Shown: positions 53,801 to 63,785 of the stretch, in pieces | Layout: each line of letters begins with the position of its first letter | Position numbering within the stretch: position 1 is the stretch's first letter | Assembly: GCA_036245805.1 (NCBI GenBank) | Contig: BTRK01000001.1 | Location: 14,632,001-14,696,000, forward strand | DNA from: Pristionchus mayeri | Lineage: Eukaryota; Nematoda; Chromadorea; Rhabditida; Neodiplogasteridae | Length of the DNA stretch: 64,000 nucleotides | Direction: 5' to 3' | The notes under the pieces: model-generated | Told to the model about the DNA's origin: nothing | Database searches by the model: none | Seen by the model: the letters and a program-made list of their open reading frames with translations, nothing else | Position numbers and translations under genes: made by a program

Positions 53801-56800
53801 TTGCGAGAGTATTCATGTATGAAATCCCCGGAGCGCTCCTTTAAAATCGATCCCTTATCACACTTTCATTCCCATTTTTTCCTTTGCGAATTTGATGGCG
53901 AAATTGTGTTCCAATTGTGCAATTAATGTCTGTTTTCGTGTTCCGGGTATCGTTTTCAATGAGAGTGGCCGTATCAAGTCGATTTTTATGATTCTGCAAA
54001 CTAATCGCGAATGGAGAACTCGCATGTCACCCTTGCCATCATGAGAACGAAAAATTGTGAAATATTATGTTCATCCCGTCTTCGAGACTGGGCTTGCGGG
54101 AGAACACTTCTCGAAACAGGGTCAATGACAACACTGGATAGAGCCGTTGGACAATTTTGAAGAGTAACGATTCAAAGATCATATTTGAGGTATTGGTTCT
54201 GTAGTAGAAGAGGGGTCCCATAATCGCGGACCCAGTTTTCTTCTGGGACACCTGATTTTCAAGGGGCCCACCCCTCTTCGAATGCACAGCCGAGGTATCT
54301 GCCTTTAAGGGAACAAATACTTTAACAAAATGAAAGAAATACCACTGACCGCCGCATCGAGAGTGTGCGCGAGGGCTCGGGAAGTGCCTATTCCATTTGA
54401 GGAAATCAGTGGAAGCGCACGGACGTCGGGGGAGTTGGATGGGACGATATTCTGAAATTATTCCCCTTAATTTCCAAGGAGAGACCATTTGTATACTAAT
54501 ACAGAATATAATTTTGATTCAAAAGATTCAAAATACTCACGGATTCATATAATTTTGGTTCTAACGACTCACCGGGTTCATATATTTGGGATTCATAAGA
54601 CTCACTGGATTCATCAGATCCAAAAAGCTGGGATAGTTCGCTGAAGACTCAGCGATCATTCCATTCGAGAAGAAGTTGTGCAGTATGGTCAGGTACTGGA
54701 TCGGATGAGAGAGATGGGCGATGGAGGAGGCGAGCAGGGAGGGATTGGTCACTCTCGCTACTCGATGATTCAGATCGGAGGGAAGACCGAGGAAGAAGGA
54801 GGGATCTGAATCAAGAAGATCATGAGAGGAGCCGGCTCAAATGTGACCCTTTAGTTTTCACAAAGGATCTGAGAGAAAAAAGTTCTTGTTTCAATTAGTG
54901 AAATCAGCTCATATCTGAACCAAAATATGGTTTTCAAGTGAGTGTAATGCGAAGTAGTTTGAGCCAAGCAGAGTTCATAAACATCGAGGTAAACTACGAC
55001 GCTGAACTTTGACAATCTCACCCTGCGACTTGGATCGAATTTCCTCATCATAGAACTCAGCAGCTCCCCTTCCCTTCGAGTCGAGTCTCCTAATCAGTTG
55101 GTCGACGAGAAAGCCGTATCCGATGCCAAAATAGCCCATCTTGGTACCAGGAGTCCACTGCGGCTCTGCCTGAAATTGTGTTCTCGATTTCAGCGTGACT
55201 TTGCGTGCCTCTAACTGTATTTTGCACAGAAACAATGCATTTTCGTTTTTACATCTCTCTTGATATTTGCACCCAATGTTGGGACCCAGCACTCACTGGG
55301 CTCCGCCTGGAGTGTGCATTGCTATTTTTATTTTTTAGTTCGTAATTAGTGCCTCTGTCTAGTCATTCTACACTCTCTAGCGGGTGAGTGAAAATGTATT
55401 GTTATCGTTTCTTCCACAAGGAAACTTCTATTTCAATTGATTACGATTGAAACATAGATTGCTGTAATGATTATGCTTCATACTCTGATTTGGAGCCTAT
55501 AGGGAGCCTCTAACTTTTGATCGCTAATGCTTGACAGGGCCATTTGGTATTGCTGATAAGGTAAAGCACTAAAATCGCGCGCTTCGTCGATTTAGCGCTA
55601 ACGTCTGTCGAGCGCGCCATTACCATTCACTTTTCTGGTTTGTAATCATTTCATATCATAAGCAACCGGTTTAGAGAGTGTTGAAAATGAAGAGCTAATC
55701 ACCCCCATTGTGCATTCTAGTGAATGATGGATCTTGCCTCTTCGATTATTGTGGAGACCACTTCGGGGTCCATTGCTTCCTCGAGTGAGAAATCCCTTGA
55801 GAACCTCAGCAAGCCGGACTTAACATATGTTATCAATCGCGTTCAAAAACAAACACACACCTGATGGTCAAGCACTTGCCCGATGGTAATGTTGGCTTTC
55901 CCGTTAGCTCCGAACTCCGGCCAGTAAGATGCTATCTCAAGGAACAATCGATTGCAGAGGGTTAAAAATCACTCCCGATCAGATTTTCTGACGGTCACTG
56001 ATTCACTAGATAAGCACAGGTGAAATGTAGATATTACTGTCCATTTTCGGATGTTGCTGAATCATAATTCGTGATTATTTCTGATGCTTGTTTCAGGATC
56101 TTCAATCTCCTCTGCTTGTAATTATACACTAAAGTATACCTTATCGTCGTACTCGAACGGTCTTTGTCTCTTCAACAGCGTGAAGATCACTCCGACAAAC
56201 ACTTTCGTCGTCGAGAATCCGGCCGCAAGAGTATCGTTCTTCCATAGTTGGTTGGCAGACCTGATTTTGGTACGTTCTTTTGATCTTCTGACTTATCTTT
56301 ATTGCATCATAGAGACAGGCAAATGTGTAGTTGCCTGTACCCAACCCAGTCAGAAGCTAGACTTCACGCTCCTTTATCAGTCACAGATCCATTCCTAATC
56401 AGACAGAATCGATTTCGTAGATAAACCACCGCTCATCATTGACTACGAATAGACATGAAAATGAATTTCTGCCCATTTATTGCCACTACGACTGGTCGGC
56501 CTTTGAGAAAAGTATTTATTTACTCACGGATCAGCATATCCAGCCCACAAATCCGCCACGAGCTCGCCTTTCTTCAATATCGCCATCGCTACGCCTCCTC
56601 TCTCAGTAGAAGCGACATTTCTGCGAGTTTTGTATCAACAAATAATGGAACACTCATTTTCTCGGCGCGAACAGTATACTATGGTGCGGTAGAATATTTG
56701 TGATAGTTAACTTACTGAAATAGTTCTTTCACTCGCTCATATCCTGGCTGAATCATTCCCTTGACGGGGGTTATCTCTCGCGCCGTATGATTGATTGGCA

Positions 56801-56870
56801 CCACAGACAGTGAGAGGTAGGCCACGGCGGCGGCTGTCAACAGCTTGATGGACGGGCTTGACGAGGCCAT
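50876..56870 (-). CDS. LACT-family serine beta-lactamase-like protein
   Basis: Ten exons predict about 429 residues, the usual size for nematode LACT / beta-lactamase-like (Pfam Beta-lactamase, class C-like) proteins. The N-terminus MASSSPSIKLLTAAAV is a signal anchor. Key motifs: ERGGVAMAI and LWAGYAD; the SxxK nucleophile motif STTK at 99-102; YWPEFGANGK (129-138); HQSGL at 149-153; WTPGTKMGYFGIGYG at 188-202; GRAFSYIRHP; and the tail NGLQAIVWDP with FRNGLKAG at 404-411. Exons: 56870-56716, 56620-56528, 56260-56130, 55931-55861, 55818-55720, 55169-55022, 54805-54606, 54451-54350, 51306-51175, 51034-50876 (TAG). Phases close at every junction. Exon 5 is the problem: it must end at 55720 for the frame to work, but the next bases are TAGAAT, not GT, giving an in-frame stop if unspliced. 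Exons 8 and 9 are separated by a 3.0-kb intron that contains another coding region. Substrate is unknown; many family members are serine hydrolases rather than true beta-lactamases. Confidence 0.85.
51700..51775 (-). other. tRNA-like sequence (possible tRNA-derived SINE or pseudo-tRNA)
   Basis: On the minus strand this reads tcctagtggataagagg, an A-box-like D arm, and 30 bases further on gtgggttcgatccctat, with a perfect B-box ggttcgatccc and a T-arm that can pair. The intervening part does not form a proper anticodon stem, and the presumed acceptor ends (accatgt and ccaatgc) do not pair. It is therefore not a functional tRNA but keeps both internal RNA polymerase III promoter boxes. It lies in the 3-kb intron of the LACT gene. 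Confidence 0.55.
52079..53367 (-). CDS. Multi-exon coding region nested in a LACT intron, unrecognised
   Basis: Six segments with good splice signals: 53367-53277, 53005-52936, 52821-52766, 52652-52577, 52534-52382 and 52289-52079 (TAG). One frame chain is open and phase-consistent through all six. It includes RYLVALVGENLGPLREAE, PLVGILGYSGGGVATYW and TDCIIRINAIRLRFIYK, and ends with QKNFDPRRSNLVKEWDAEKC and a hydrophobic Cys-rich tail FCCFCCSTLFF. A second chain through the first three exons (NIMEGIGGAAKRPHSG, GAIKISLDNDIW) has stronger G/C-ending codon bias but meets TAG at the third exon's end. I cannot decide which is real; the last two exons support the first chain. No start codon is identified and no family is recognised. 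It lies wholly within LACT intron 8 on the same strand, so it is a nested gene, an alternative transcript, or a decaying insert. Confidence 0.5.
54525..54615 (-). repeat. Imperfect tandem repeat that copies a splice donor
   Basis: At the end of LACT exon 7, units of about 30 bp each contain a copy of actcac followed by ggattcatata or a variant (54535-54553, 54567-54585, 54600-54615 on the plus strand). On the minus strand each unit carries an (A/C)C(A/G)|GTGAGT-type donor preceded by ATGAATCC-like coding sequence. Using the first donor (exon end 54606) keeps the frame into exon 8. Confidence 0.55.
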
Positions 56871-58857
56871 TGCGGGGAGACGAGATGAGAGACGGGGGTG
56901 AGAGTGAGGAGTGGTTACCCCTCTTATCGAGCAGAGAGATACCATGCGATGCGCGACGGCGAGAATAGCAATCCCCCCGTCTTTCGTCACTCGACTATTT
57001 CCGTTCGCTTGTTGAATCTTTTGAATCAATCTTTTGAATCACAAGTTGTGGTATCTCTTCTAGACCTTCCACCGTGATCTTGTAAGGTGATCCCAGAAGA
57101 ATTGCTCAATTGAAGGTAGAGAGTGCACAAAAAGAAGAGGCGGTGGCAAGTATGCACTCTAAACGATACACATTCCTGTGTATTTATTTATCAAAAACAC
57201 TTGCAACACGAACTTTGCGCGCATTCTCCGATACTCTGACTACAAAGTGGCCAGTGATTTAGTGATCAATTCGGGAATCGTCTCTTCATTTCACATACTC
57301 TCTCGCTACTTGATCGGCCGTGTAGAAAGAAGAGAGTATTACCTAAATTGTTCAATTGGTGACCATTCATAGTGCTCCCAAACTGATGGTTCCGTGACCA
57401 TAATCGACCTTGGATTACTTCTCGAGCCAATATCTCAAACGAGTTAGCGAATTGTTGATTATGCGCAAGGTCAATCGCATTCGGAAGGGCGGTATTGTAG
57501 ATTTCACATAGTAAAATCAGAATCTGTTGAGTAGTAACCGTTTGTTTCGCTGACCGTTCTTATCAAGGCGTAGTGACAATTGAGAGGGGAGAGGGAAAGA
57601 GGGAAAGTAAGGGTGTGAGTGTGAGGGTTCATCAAGATCATGCAATGAGTGAGCCAGTTGTTCTAAGTTCTCGATGCATTCATGCGTGCACAGTATTTGG
57701 CAATTATGTCCTAATGTAGTGTGTTGAGTAGTTATTGTATTTATATGGTCCTCGTAATCTTCCTCTGCTTCGCCAGTATCTAGTGATTAACAAAATTTAC
57801 CCTGTGAGGAATGGTTTGTGAATGCAAAGTCGGACGAATATTATGTTCACAATGTTTATTTAGAGCATCATTACTGTCGAAACTGTCCCTGATCAAATCG
57901 CAACGCTCGGTAAGCCTCTCAAGTCTGGCAGGTTAATAAGACGTGTCAGGGTTACTAATGAAACCATGCATCATTAAAAGCCCAAGGGAGGGCCTGATGA
58001 GTAATGCACTTTCACTTTTTTTGGAAATAACGCATTAGACTACCTACCGATTTTATGTTCAATATTAACTTTTTTCGCCCAACCGTCCAGAACAGATTTA
58101 TAGTTATTTACAAAACAGTGTGATAGTTACAAGCAAAAGCAATATATGTAATTGATAATATATCATACATTATTTCATTTGCTACAGTACGAAATGGTCC
58201 CAAGGCCAAGCTGCGCCCCATTGTAGCCTCCTCGTTCCAGACGATATCACGCGTTTTGCATCATACGGTGCGTCGGTCAGCATTTCTCCGTGGCGCCGTG
58301 GCCTCTAAGATGTCTTGCACTTGGCCTATCGCTGGCATGTGATGTGCCCGAGTCGACCCTTCTCTGATAGCGAGGATCATATCATGGAAGGCACGTTTCA
58401 AACCAGAGGGATAGGAATTTTTCGGCAAAGTATGAATCAAAAAGGTGTTGCATTTTATTGCAGCATAAAGTGACCACTTTTTTCTGCTTCTTGAGCATTT
58501 TTAGATCAGTTTTGTTGTTGAGTGAGTGTATGTTGTAAATTTGCAAATTTATCGCTTGTCGTTTGATCATTCTCCCGAAAAACCAAGGGGATATGAGCTC
58601 CATTCTAGGAATAATGAAACTAACATATTTCAATGGCAAACGGAAATTATGTCGAGAAATTAAGACTTCACAACACTAAAGTTTCAACAAAGAACGCACG
58701 CCTTCCATCAAAAAAACTATCAAAATGCACTGTATAGAAGTGAACTTGTATCACACTTTTTTGCATAATTTACATAACCGCACCCACAAATGAAATAATT
58801 TTCTTTATCGGCCGGATTTTGCAGCTTACACTTTCATAAAGTGTGTCCAGGAAATTC
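56871..58857. other. Intergenic region between chemoreceptor and LACT genes
   Basis: Nearly 2 kb holding the LACT upstream region and the chemoreceptor 3' flank. A purine-rich stretch lies at about 57578-57626. A GC-rich island at about 58190-58385 stands out from its AT-rich surroundings and is open on the minus strand from ATG at about 58381 (ILAIREGSTRAHHMPAIG) for 39 codons; no family match and no splice support, so I do not call it a gene. A long minus-strand open frame at 58382-58639 also lacks support. Confidence 0.45.
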
Positions 58858-61014
58858 TTAGTCAGACTCCTTGCAGAGAAGTCTGAAATAACAACCTCAT
58901 TTGGTCTCCCCATCGTTTGGTCTCGTCTCTTGCGGAGATGTATCATATGTCCAGCACAACTCCTTGCATCTCTAGGACTCTATCTGTCTCTATATGTCTA
59001 TCATCTAATACGTAGATGCATGTCTGTTCTCTCATCAAATCTCTTCCTCTTCCATCTCTATCGGTCTCTATCTCTCTTCGTCATCACCCTACGAGATCTC
59101 TCTCTCACCTCTCGCGGAGACTTCTGTCTGTAATCAACAGCATCCACGGATTGGAGAAAGTCACTAGCATTACGTTGAACACGTAGAGATGTCGGACGAC
59201 GCGAATTACGTCCATCTGGATATGATGATTCAAAACTGGTCTTTGGCAACTTCTGAATCATTGTTTGAATAATGCTGGATTCATAGTCGAAAAGGCTGAG
59301 GGGTCACTCTCTTCATTTCCCGAACTCTCTCGACCGGTCGACCGGTGAGAGAGTTCGGGAAATGAAGAGACCCCTCAGCTTTTTCGTTTATGAATGGACC
59401 ATTATAGTATTGATTAGATAATAATGATGCAAAATTTTTGCAACTTCTGAATCACATTTTTGTATTAAACAATGATTCAGAACTCACACGCTTAGATGCG
59501 GATAACGTGTTGATCAAATAGCTGCAAGTCATAACACACATACAGACAAAAATGACGAAACCAGATAGTGCTAGCAGCCTTTTGTATCGAGCATCCGGGG
59601 GAATACTGCAACATACAATGCACAACGTTTTAAAGGAGGAGTAAAGTCAAACGCGCGCCCGGTTAAATTATGTTTCACTTAGGGACGCACTCTCTTCAAT
59701 TCGCGTGCTATCTCGCCCCCTTCCCTGAGCTTTCCCTGATCTGGCTCCCAGCCAATTAGCTGGGAGCCAGATCAGGGAAAGCTCAGGGAAGGGGGCGACT
59801 CTGTTCGGAATGGAGATATCAATGTGAAAATTTCGGAGCTTCTCATCGTTGTGGGGCTCTGATCAGTGCATATGATAGCTTCATAAATTGAATTTTGAGT
59901 TTACTCCTCCTTTAAATGCAATGTAGTAGTGGGAGAGTACTGCAAAAGTGGAAGCTTACATTTCATGTTGTTCACTTATTAGCTTCTTCAAAATCAGAGC
60001 ATAACAGAATCCACAGAACGCCATGGAAAGCACGGCTACGATTACCGACTGAATGCTGTTCGCCTGGAAGAATATCATTGCAACGTTAAACGTTGTTATT
60101 TATCGAAAAAGGTAGTTCGAACGCATCAGAATGCCACGGTTAAATATTTCTGAATTCCTACTACTTTTTTTATCAATTCAAGTTACAAAAAAATGCAACG
60201 GTTTCTCACTTGGAGCACATGATTAGGTATACGAATACCAGCTTTCTCGTTTTCTAAGACGAACTCAACAGGATCTTGAAGGAGCATTCGAAACATGGTG
60301 AGAAAAGGAATAAATATTATGATCAAGCTCCATAGGAGACTGTGAAATTTGTCGATTCGCTGAAAACACCATCGTGTATTTCAACATTTAGAAATAACAT
60401 TCACTTCTTGCACACTGGTATTTCCACAGATGAAGACAAATCGAGAACAGGATTGAATACAAACGCCCCAGCACTGAATATAGGCAATTATTATTGTACT
60501 TTATGAAAGCCTAAGATAATTCCTCCCTTGCCATCTCTCGGATATACAGATCCTAGTGAAAAACGCCAGGAAAATCGGTATGAGAATGCGAAAAAAATAT
60601 ACCTGAACATGGTAGAAGTAGGAGATGGTCCCGTAGTAGTACACCATCGGGAAAATTCCACCGTTAGTGGACATAATAAATTCGTTTCCAGCGAGTCTCT
60701 CCTTAATGAAGATTCTGCCCGTGATATAGGTAGTCAGAAGGAACAGTTCGATAATACTCTGAATTTATAATTTTTATATTGTTTGATAAGTCAATTCATT
60801 TTCAAAAATAGTAAAAAAATGTTTAAACGCACAAAAAAAAAAGGTTAGAAAAATGCACAATTGCCTACCTGGACTACAAACAGTCGGTAGAAAATTAAAC
60901 TGTGTTCTCCCTTCCTCTGACGAGAAATAACTATCATCAACATTCGGATATGTACAAGGAAAGATGGGAAGAATACGAGTGCGATTGGAAACCAAAACCA
61001 TGGAGTAAACATTA
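58858..61014 (-). CDS. Nematode seven-transmembrane chemoreceptor (Srg/Srv-like)
   Basis: Eight exons with fully consistent phases predict 290 residues: 61014-60869 (ATG at 61012), 60758-60603, 60473-60405, 60359-60210, 60063-59960, 59605-59488, 59215-59109, 58882-58858 (TAA). The acceptor tttcag two bases before the ATG suggests a trans-spliced leader or an untranslated upstream exon. Seven hydrophobic segments lie at about 4-26, 36-61, 81-117, 130-150, 180-200, 217-238 and 259-276. TM3 ends CIQSCSRFVFIC, the position of the conserved Arg in these receptors. TM7 has VTFSNPWMLLITDRSLRE, the NPW motif typical of Srg-superfamily receptors. The tail is short (ERLLCKESD). Such proteins are expressed in sensory neurons as candidate odorant or pheromone receptors. 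Introns 5 and 6 carry a MITE and a hairpin element. No stop or frame break was found, so this is the most intact gene in the window. The exact sr subfamily is inference. Confidence 0.85.
59276..59398. repeat. Inverted-repeat hairpin element in chemoreceptor intron 6
   Basis: Arms of about 55 bp: the left runs from gaaaaggctgaggggtcact to the centre ctctcgaccggtcgaccggt, and the right returns with gagagagttcgggaaatgaa and agacccctcagctttttcg. Outside this, attcatag and tttatgaat extend the pairing. The core gtcgac is a perfect palindrome. It is probably a MITE; the family is not the same as the TAGGYCGG elements. Confidence 0.8.
59629..59916. mobile_element. MITE with TTTAAAGGAGGAGTAAA ends and an internal perfect hairpin
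   Basis: Terminal inverted repeats tttaaaggaggagtaaa (59629-59645) and tttactcctcctttaaa (59900-59916), 288 bp in total, with TA or TTAA as likely target site. Inside it a 39-bp arm (59714-59752) and its exact reverse complement (59759-59797) flank the 6-base loop caatta. It lies in intron 5 of the chemoreceptor gene. It has no coding capacity. Confidence 0.9.
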
Positions 61015-61909
61015 CTGAAATGGTTTTTTAAACACATAGTATTTACCGTCTTGAAAGGAAAACTTTGACAGATACGAGTATATAATCGTGAATAGAGAGA
61101 TAATGAACGATAGAGTGAGAAAGAGAAAATGAGGGAGGGATAGAGAGACGGAGATGAGAGACAGAAAATTTAATTTAAGGGAATTTAAGAAGACGTCCGA
61201 ATATGTGTGAAAAAAGGCGCATTACATTGAAATGAGCAAAACATCGACGTATCTTTCTGCAGAGGGGAGTAGGATGCGCATACATAATCAACTGAACATA
61301 AACAAAGCAAGTACAAAAGCGCGCTCACTCTATTCGACACGTTTAAGAATGGAGGAGAGTTGATTCACTTTTTGTAGGCTATGAATCCAGCATAAGAGGA
61401 TGAGTTCATCACTATGATAGAGAACGTAGTGCGCGAGACTTGAATTAGTGTGCACGCTCGTATTGGAAAACAACCTTTGCACATTATATGACGCATCTGA
61501 GATAGTAAGTTCACTTGCTGGGTGCTTACATTGAGACTTGTTTCGCCCCTTGAAGTGTAGTCGAAGCGTCACAGGAAAGAACAACTTTAAGTAATTGAAA
61601 ACTTGTTTGTTTGAAAACTAGATTGTTGAACACCCTTTCATAGATATTCACAGAATCTCACATCTTTGTAAGTGTTAAGATGCAGTAATAAAAGACGCAA
61701 TAACAAAAATGTATTCACTATATGCGTCGCTTCAGAACCATCCTTTAAATGAATCAACGTTTTTATATGCATTACTTGAAAAGTGAGGAGATATAACGAC
61801 GCTTAATTGATGCACTGTAATTACATAGTTAACACAACACAAACACACTTAACACAATACAACAATTACATAGTTAAAACAATACAACGCTAATTACAAA
61901 CAATGCATT
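61015..61909. other. Spacer upstream of the chemoreceptor gene
   Basis: It contains a GA-rich tract (61090-61165) that may be part of the chemoreceptor promoter region. A minus-strand open frame from 61584 to 61330 (including HYVLYHSDELILLCWIHS) has a possible internal donor GTAAGC but no recognisable domain; I leave it uncalled. Repeated acataattaca/acacaac-like words lie at 61815-61900. Confidence 0.4.
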
Positions 61910-62581
61910 TTAGTGAGTCAAGTAAAATCCTCTTGGCTTTGCTAGATCACTTTGAAATTCATCCTGATCCATACCCTTACAAGGCAAATGAGTTCTGACG
62001 TTGACATTGCACTTTTTCGAAGCTAAATCAGCATCATTGATCGAGCTCAATTTCAGGGAAACTCCAGATTTTTCTAACTGAGTCGTCATACAATTCCAGA
62101 ATTGAGGAGTACGATGGAATTAATTGAAAATTTGGTTGTGAAATTGCTTGTTATACACCCTTTCATATATGTTCACAGAAGCGCCAAGCTTTGATAGGTT
62201 TGTTAAGAATGGTTCTGAAAAAAGTTAATATGTATATTATTAGTTACTATATTTATAAAAAAACAAGCACGAAATATACCCACGAAGCTGATCTTGATTG
62301 CATTTCGGTGCAAAAATGGTAACGTATCGGATATTGTGCTTCTCGGTGAATTTAACGATCGACTTTCTCAAATGAGCACCAATTATGCGAACTTGGGTGC
62401 AATAGTTCGAAATGTGGGCAATCATCTTCTCATTCTACACCCTCGCACCCTCTAGAGCTGCCGATAAAATGTGGGAAATATTGCGGGAAATTTAATTCAG
62501 AAAAATGACGCACGATTTGGTCGTTCAGAGAATCGTAAATTTCCCGTCATATTTGAATGGACGATTACGCGAATTGAGACC

Positions 62582-63785
62582 TAGGTTGGCGGGAAAGTCT
62601 TTGTCACTTTTCAAAACGTTATTGCTTGGGGAAATGAAAATCATGAGTTCAATTATACTTGTCCTCATTATTGACAATATGTGCCCAATTTACCTGCAAT
62701 GTATGGACCGCCTCCCTTTAGAACCCGCCTGGGTGCGAACGAAAGTATTTCTCGAGTTCAACCTCGAGACTTTCACGTGAATTGAAGGCCCTACTTCGAA
62801 CGGCATGGGTCAGGTCTGTGAAAAGCCACTATTTGGAAGGGCCCATGTCAGGAGAATACGGGGGGTAAGGGAGAACGATCCGTCCATATCCAGCCAATTC
62901 CTGCTTGACTTGATTGGAGACCTGGGGACGGGGTCATTTTGATGATTATAGACTTTCTTGTCCTTCAGCATGGAACGATCGACTCCCAACTTCAAATTCT
63001 GTAGTTGTGTAATGTACTTGGTCCCGGTGATTAACATGCCCCGGGGAGTAGCTCCGAGTAGATCACGCCATCCACTCCACAGCACATTAACAGCTTCTTT
63101 TTCTTGTTGTTCAGGTAAAGTTTGGTGACACTCTGTGGAGGCTCTCCTTCTCCTACCCGCTTGGTTCTCACATGGTTGTTATCGTAGAGGACCCACTTCT
63201 CATTCCCCGTTATGAGCCGTTCCAGCCATCGATCCCCACCTCGAGAATGAGGAGAGCATTGGAATCATCGACTCGATGGTCATGGCTGGCTTGGATCAGA
63301 TCCTGGGATTTGAATCGACCTATTAATTTAGCATTCCAAGATATCTCAACCCTTCTTTGACAGTGCGATGGTGGACTCTAAGTGCAATAGTCATTTCACG
63401 GGCACTTTGAAATGGGTTTGTTTAAGCAGCTTTCTACAAAGTCTCAAAATGTGGAAAAGTCGCCTTCTTCGAGGATCTGGATCCAAATCCTGAAGGTGTT
63501 GTAGAGAGAGCATGTGTGTCATAAACATTCTTCAGTAGGATCTCCGAATCCTTCATCGTGGTGTAGAAGAGAGAGAGGTAAATCAAAACATGTCGGAAGT
63601 GTGTGGCACCAGGAACATAAATCCTTGATCTACTAGAGCTTGACTAAAGGAAAAGGAATGGGCAGCTGTTTACTATAAAGGCCCATCACTCATTGTTATT
63701 CACTTGAAACATGAGAAAACCAAACTGCATTTGTGGCGAGCAGTGTAAAAACAAAATCAGTGACAAAGACTTTCCCGCCAACCTA
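62582..63785 (-). mobile_element. Mariner-type transposon with intact terminal inverted repeats
   Basis: Perfect 27-bp terminal inverted repeats (including TA) at 62582-62608 and 63759-63785; each end starts taggttggcgggaaagtctt. TA flanks both ends as the target-site duplication. The element is 1,200 bp without the TAs, close to the usual 1.3 kb of mariners, and the end sequence resembles the taggttggtg start of irritans/cecropia-type mariners. It has inserted about 22 bp into the first intron of copy B. Confidence 0.92.
62640..63420 (-). pseudogene. Mariner transposase, inactivated
   Basis: Minus-strand remnants of a DD34D transposase in order: LERLITGNEKWVLYDNN (about 63235-63185), GEGEPPQSVTKLYLNNKKK, VDGVIYSELLPG, then VYNHQNDPVPR, LPYPPYSPDMGPSK-stop-WLF (about 62870-62820) and a C-terminal part ending NWAHIVNNED. 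There are several stops and at least one frameshift. Two of the three expected catalytic aspartates are changed: TGDEKW reads TGNEKW, and the Asp after YSPDxxPS reads Lys. It cannot be active. Plus-strand open frames across it are shadows. Confidence 0.85.

Noticed and set aside
54039..54320. Open frame after LACT exon 8 (about 87 codons following a ttaaag acceptor)
   Set aside because: It could be an alternative last exon, but it lacks LACT features, whereas 51306-51175 and 51034-50876 continue the family pattern in phase.
47647..55719. Reassignment of TAG as a sense codon
   Set aside because: TAG occurs at unexpected in-frame sites in several genes, but LACT and the nested gene end at plausible TAG stops, and the exon 5 TAG cannot be read through in phase.
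58843..59133. Plus-strand 96-codon open frame with Leu/Ser-rich hydrophobic sequence
   Set aside because: It is antisense to the last chemoreceptor introns and exons; its composition reflects a CT-rich tract.
62505..63360. Plus-strand open frames of 62-91 codons
   Set aside because: They are antisense to the mariner transposase remnants and have no family motifs.
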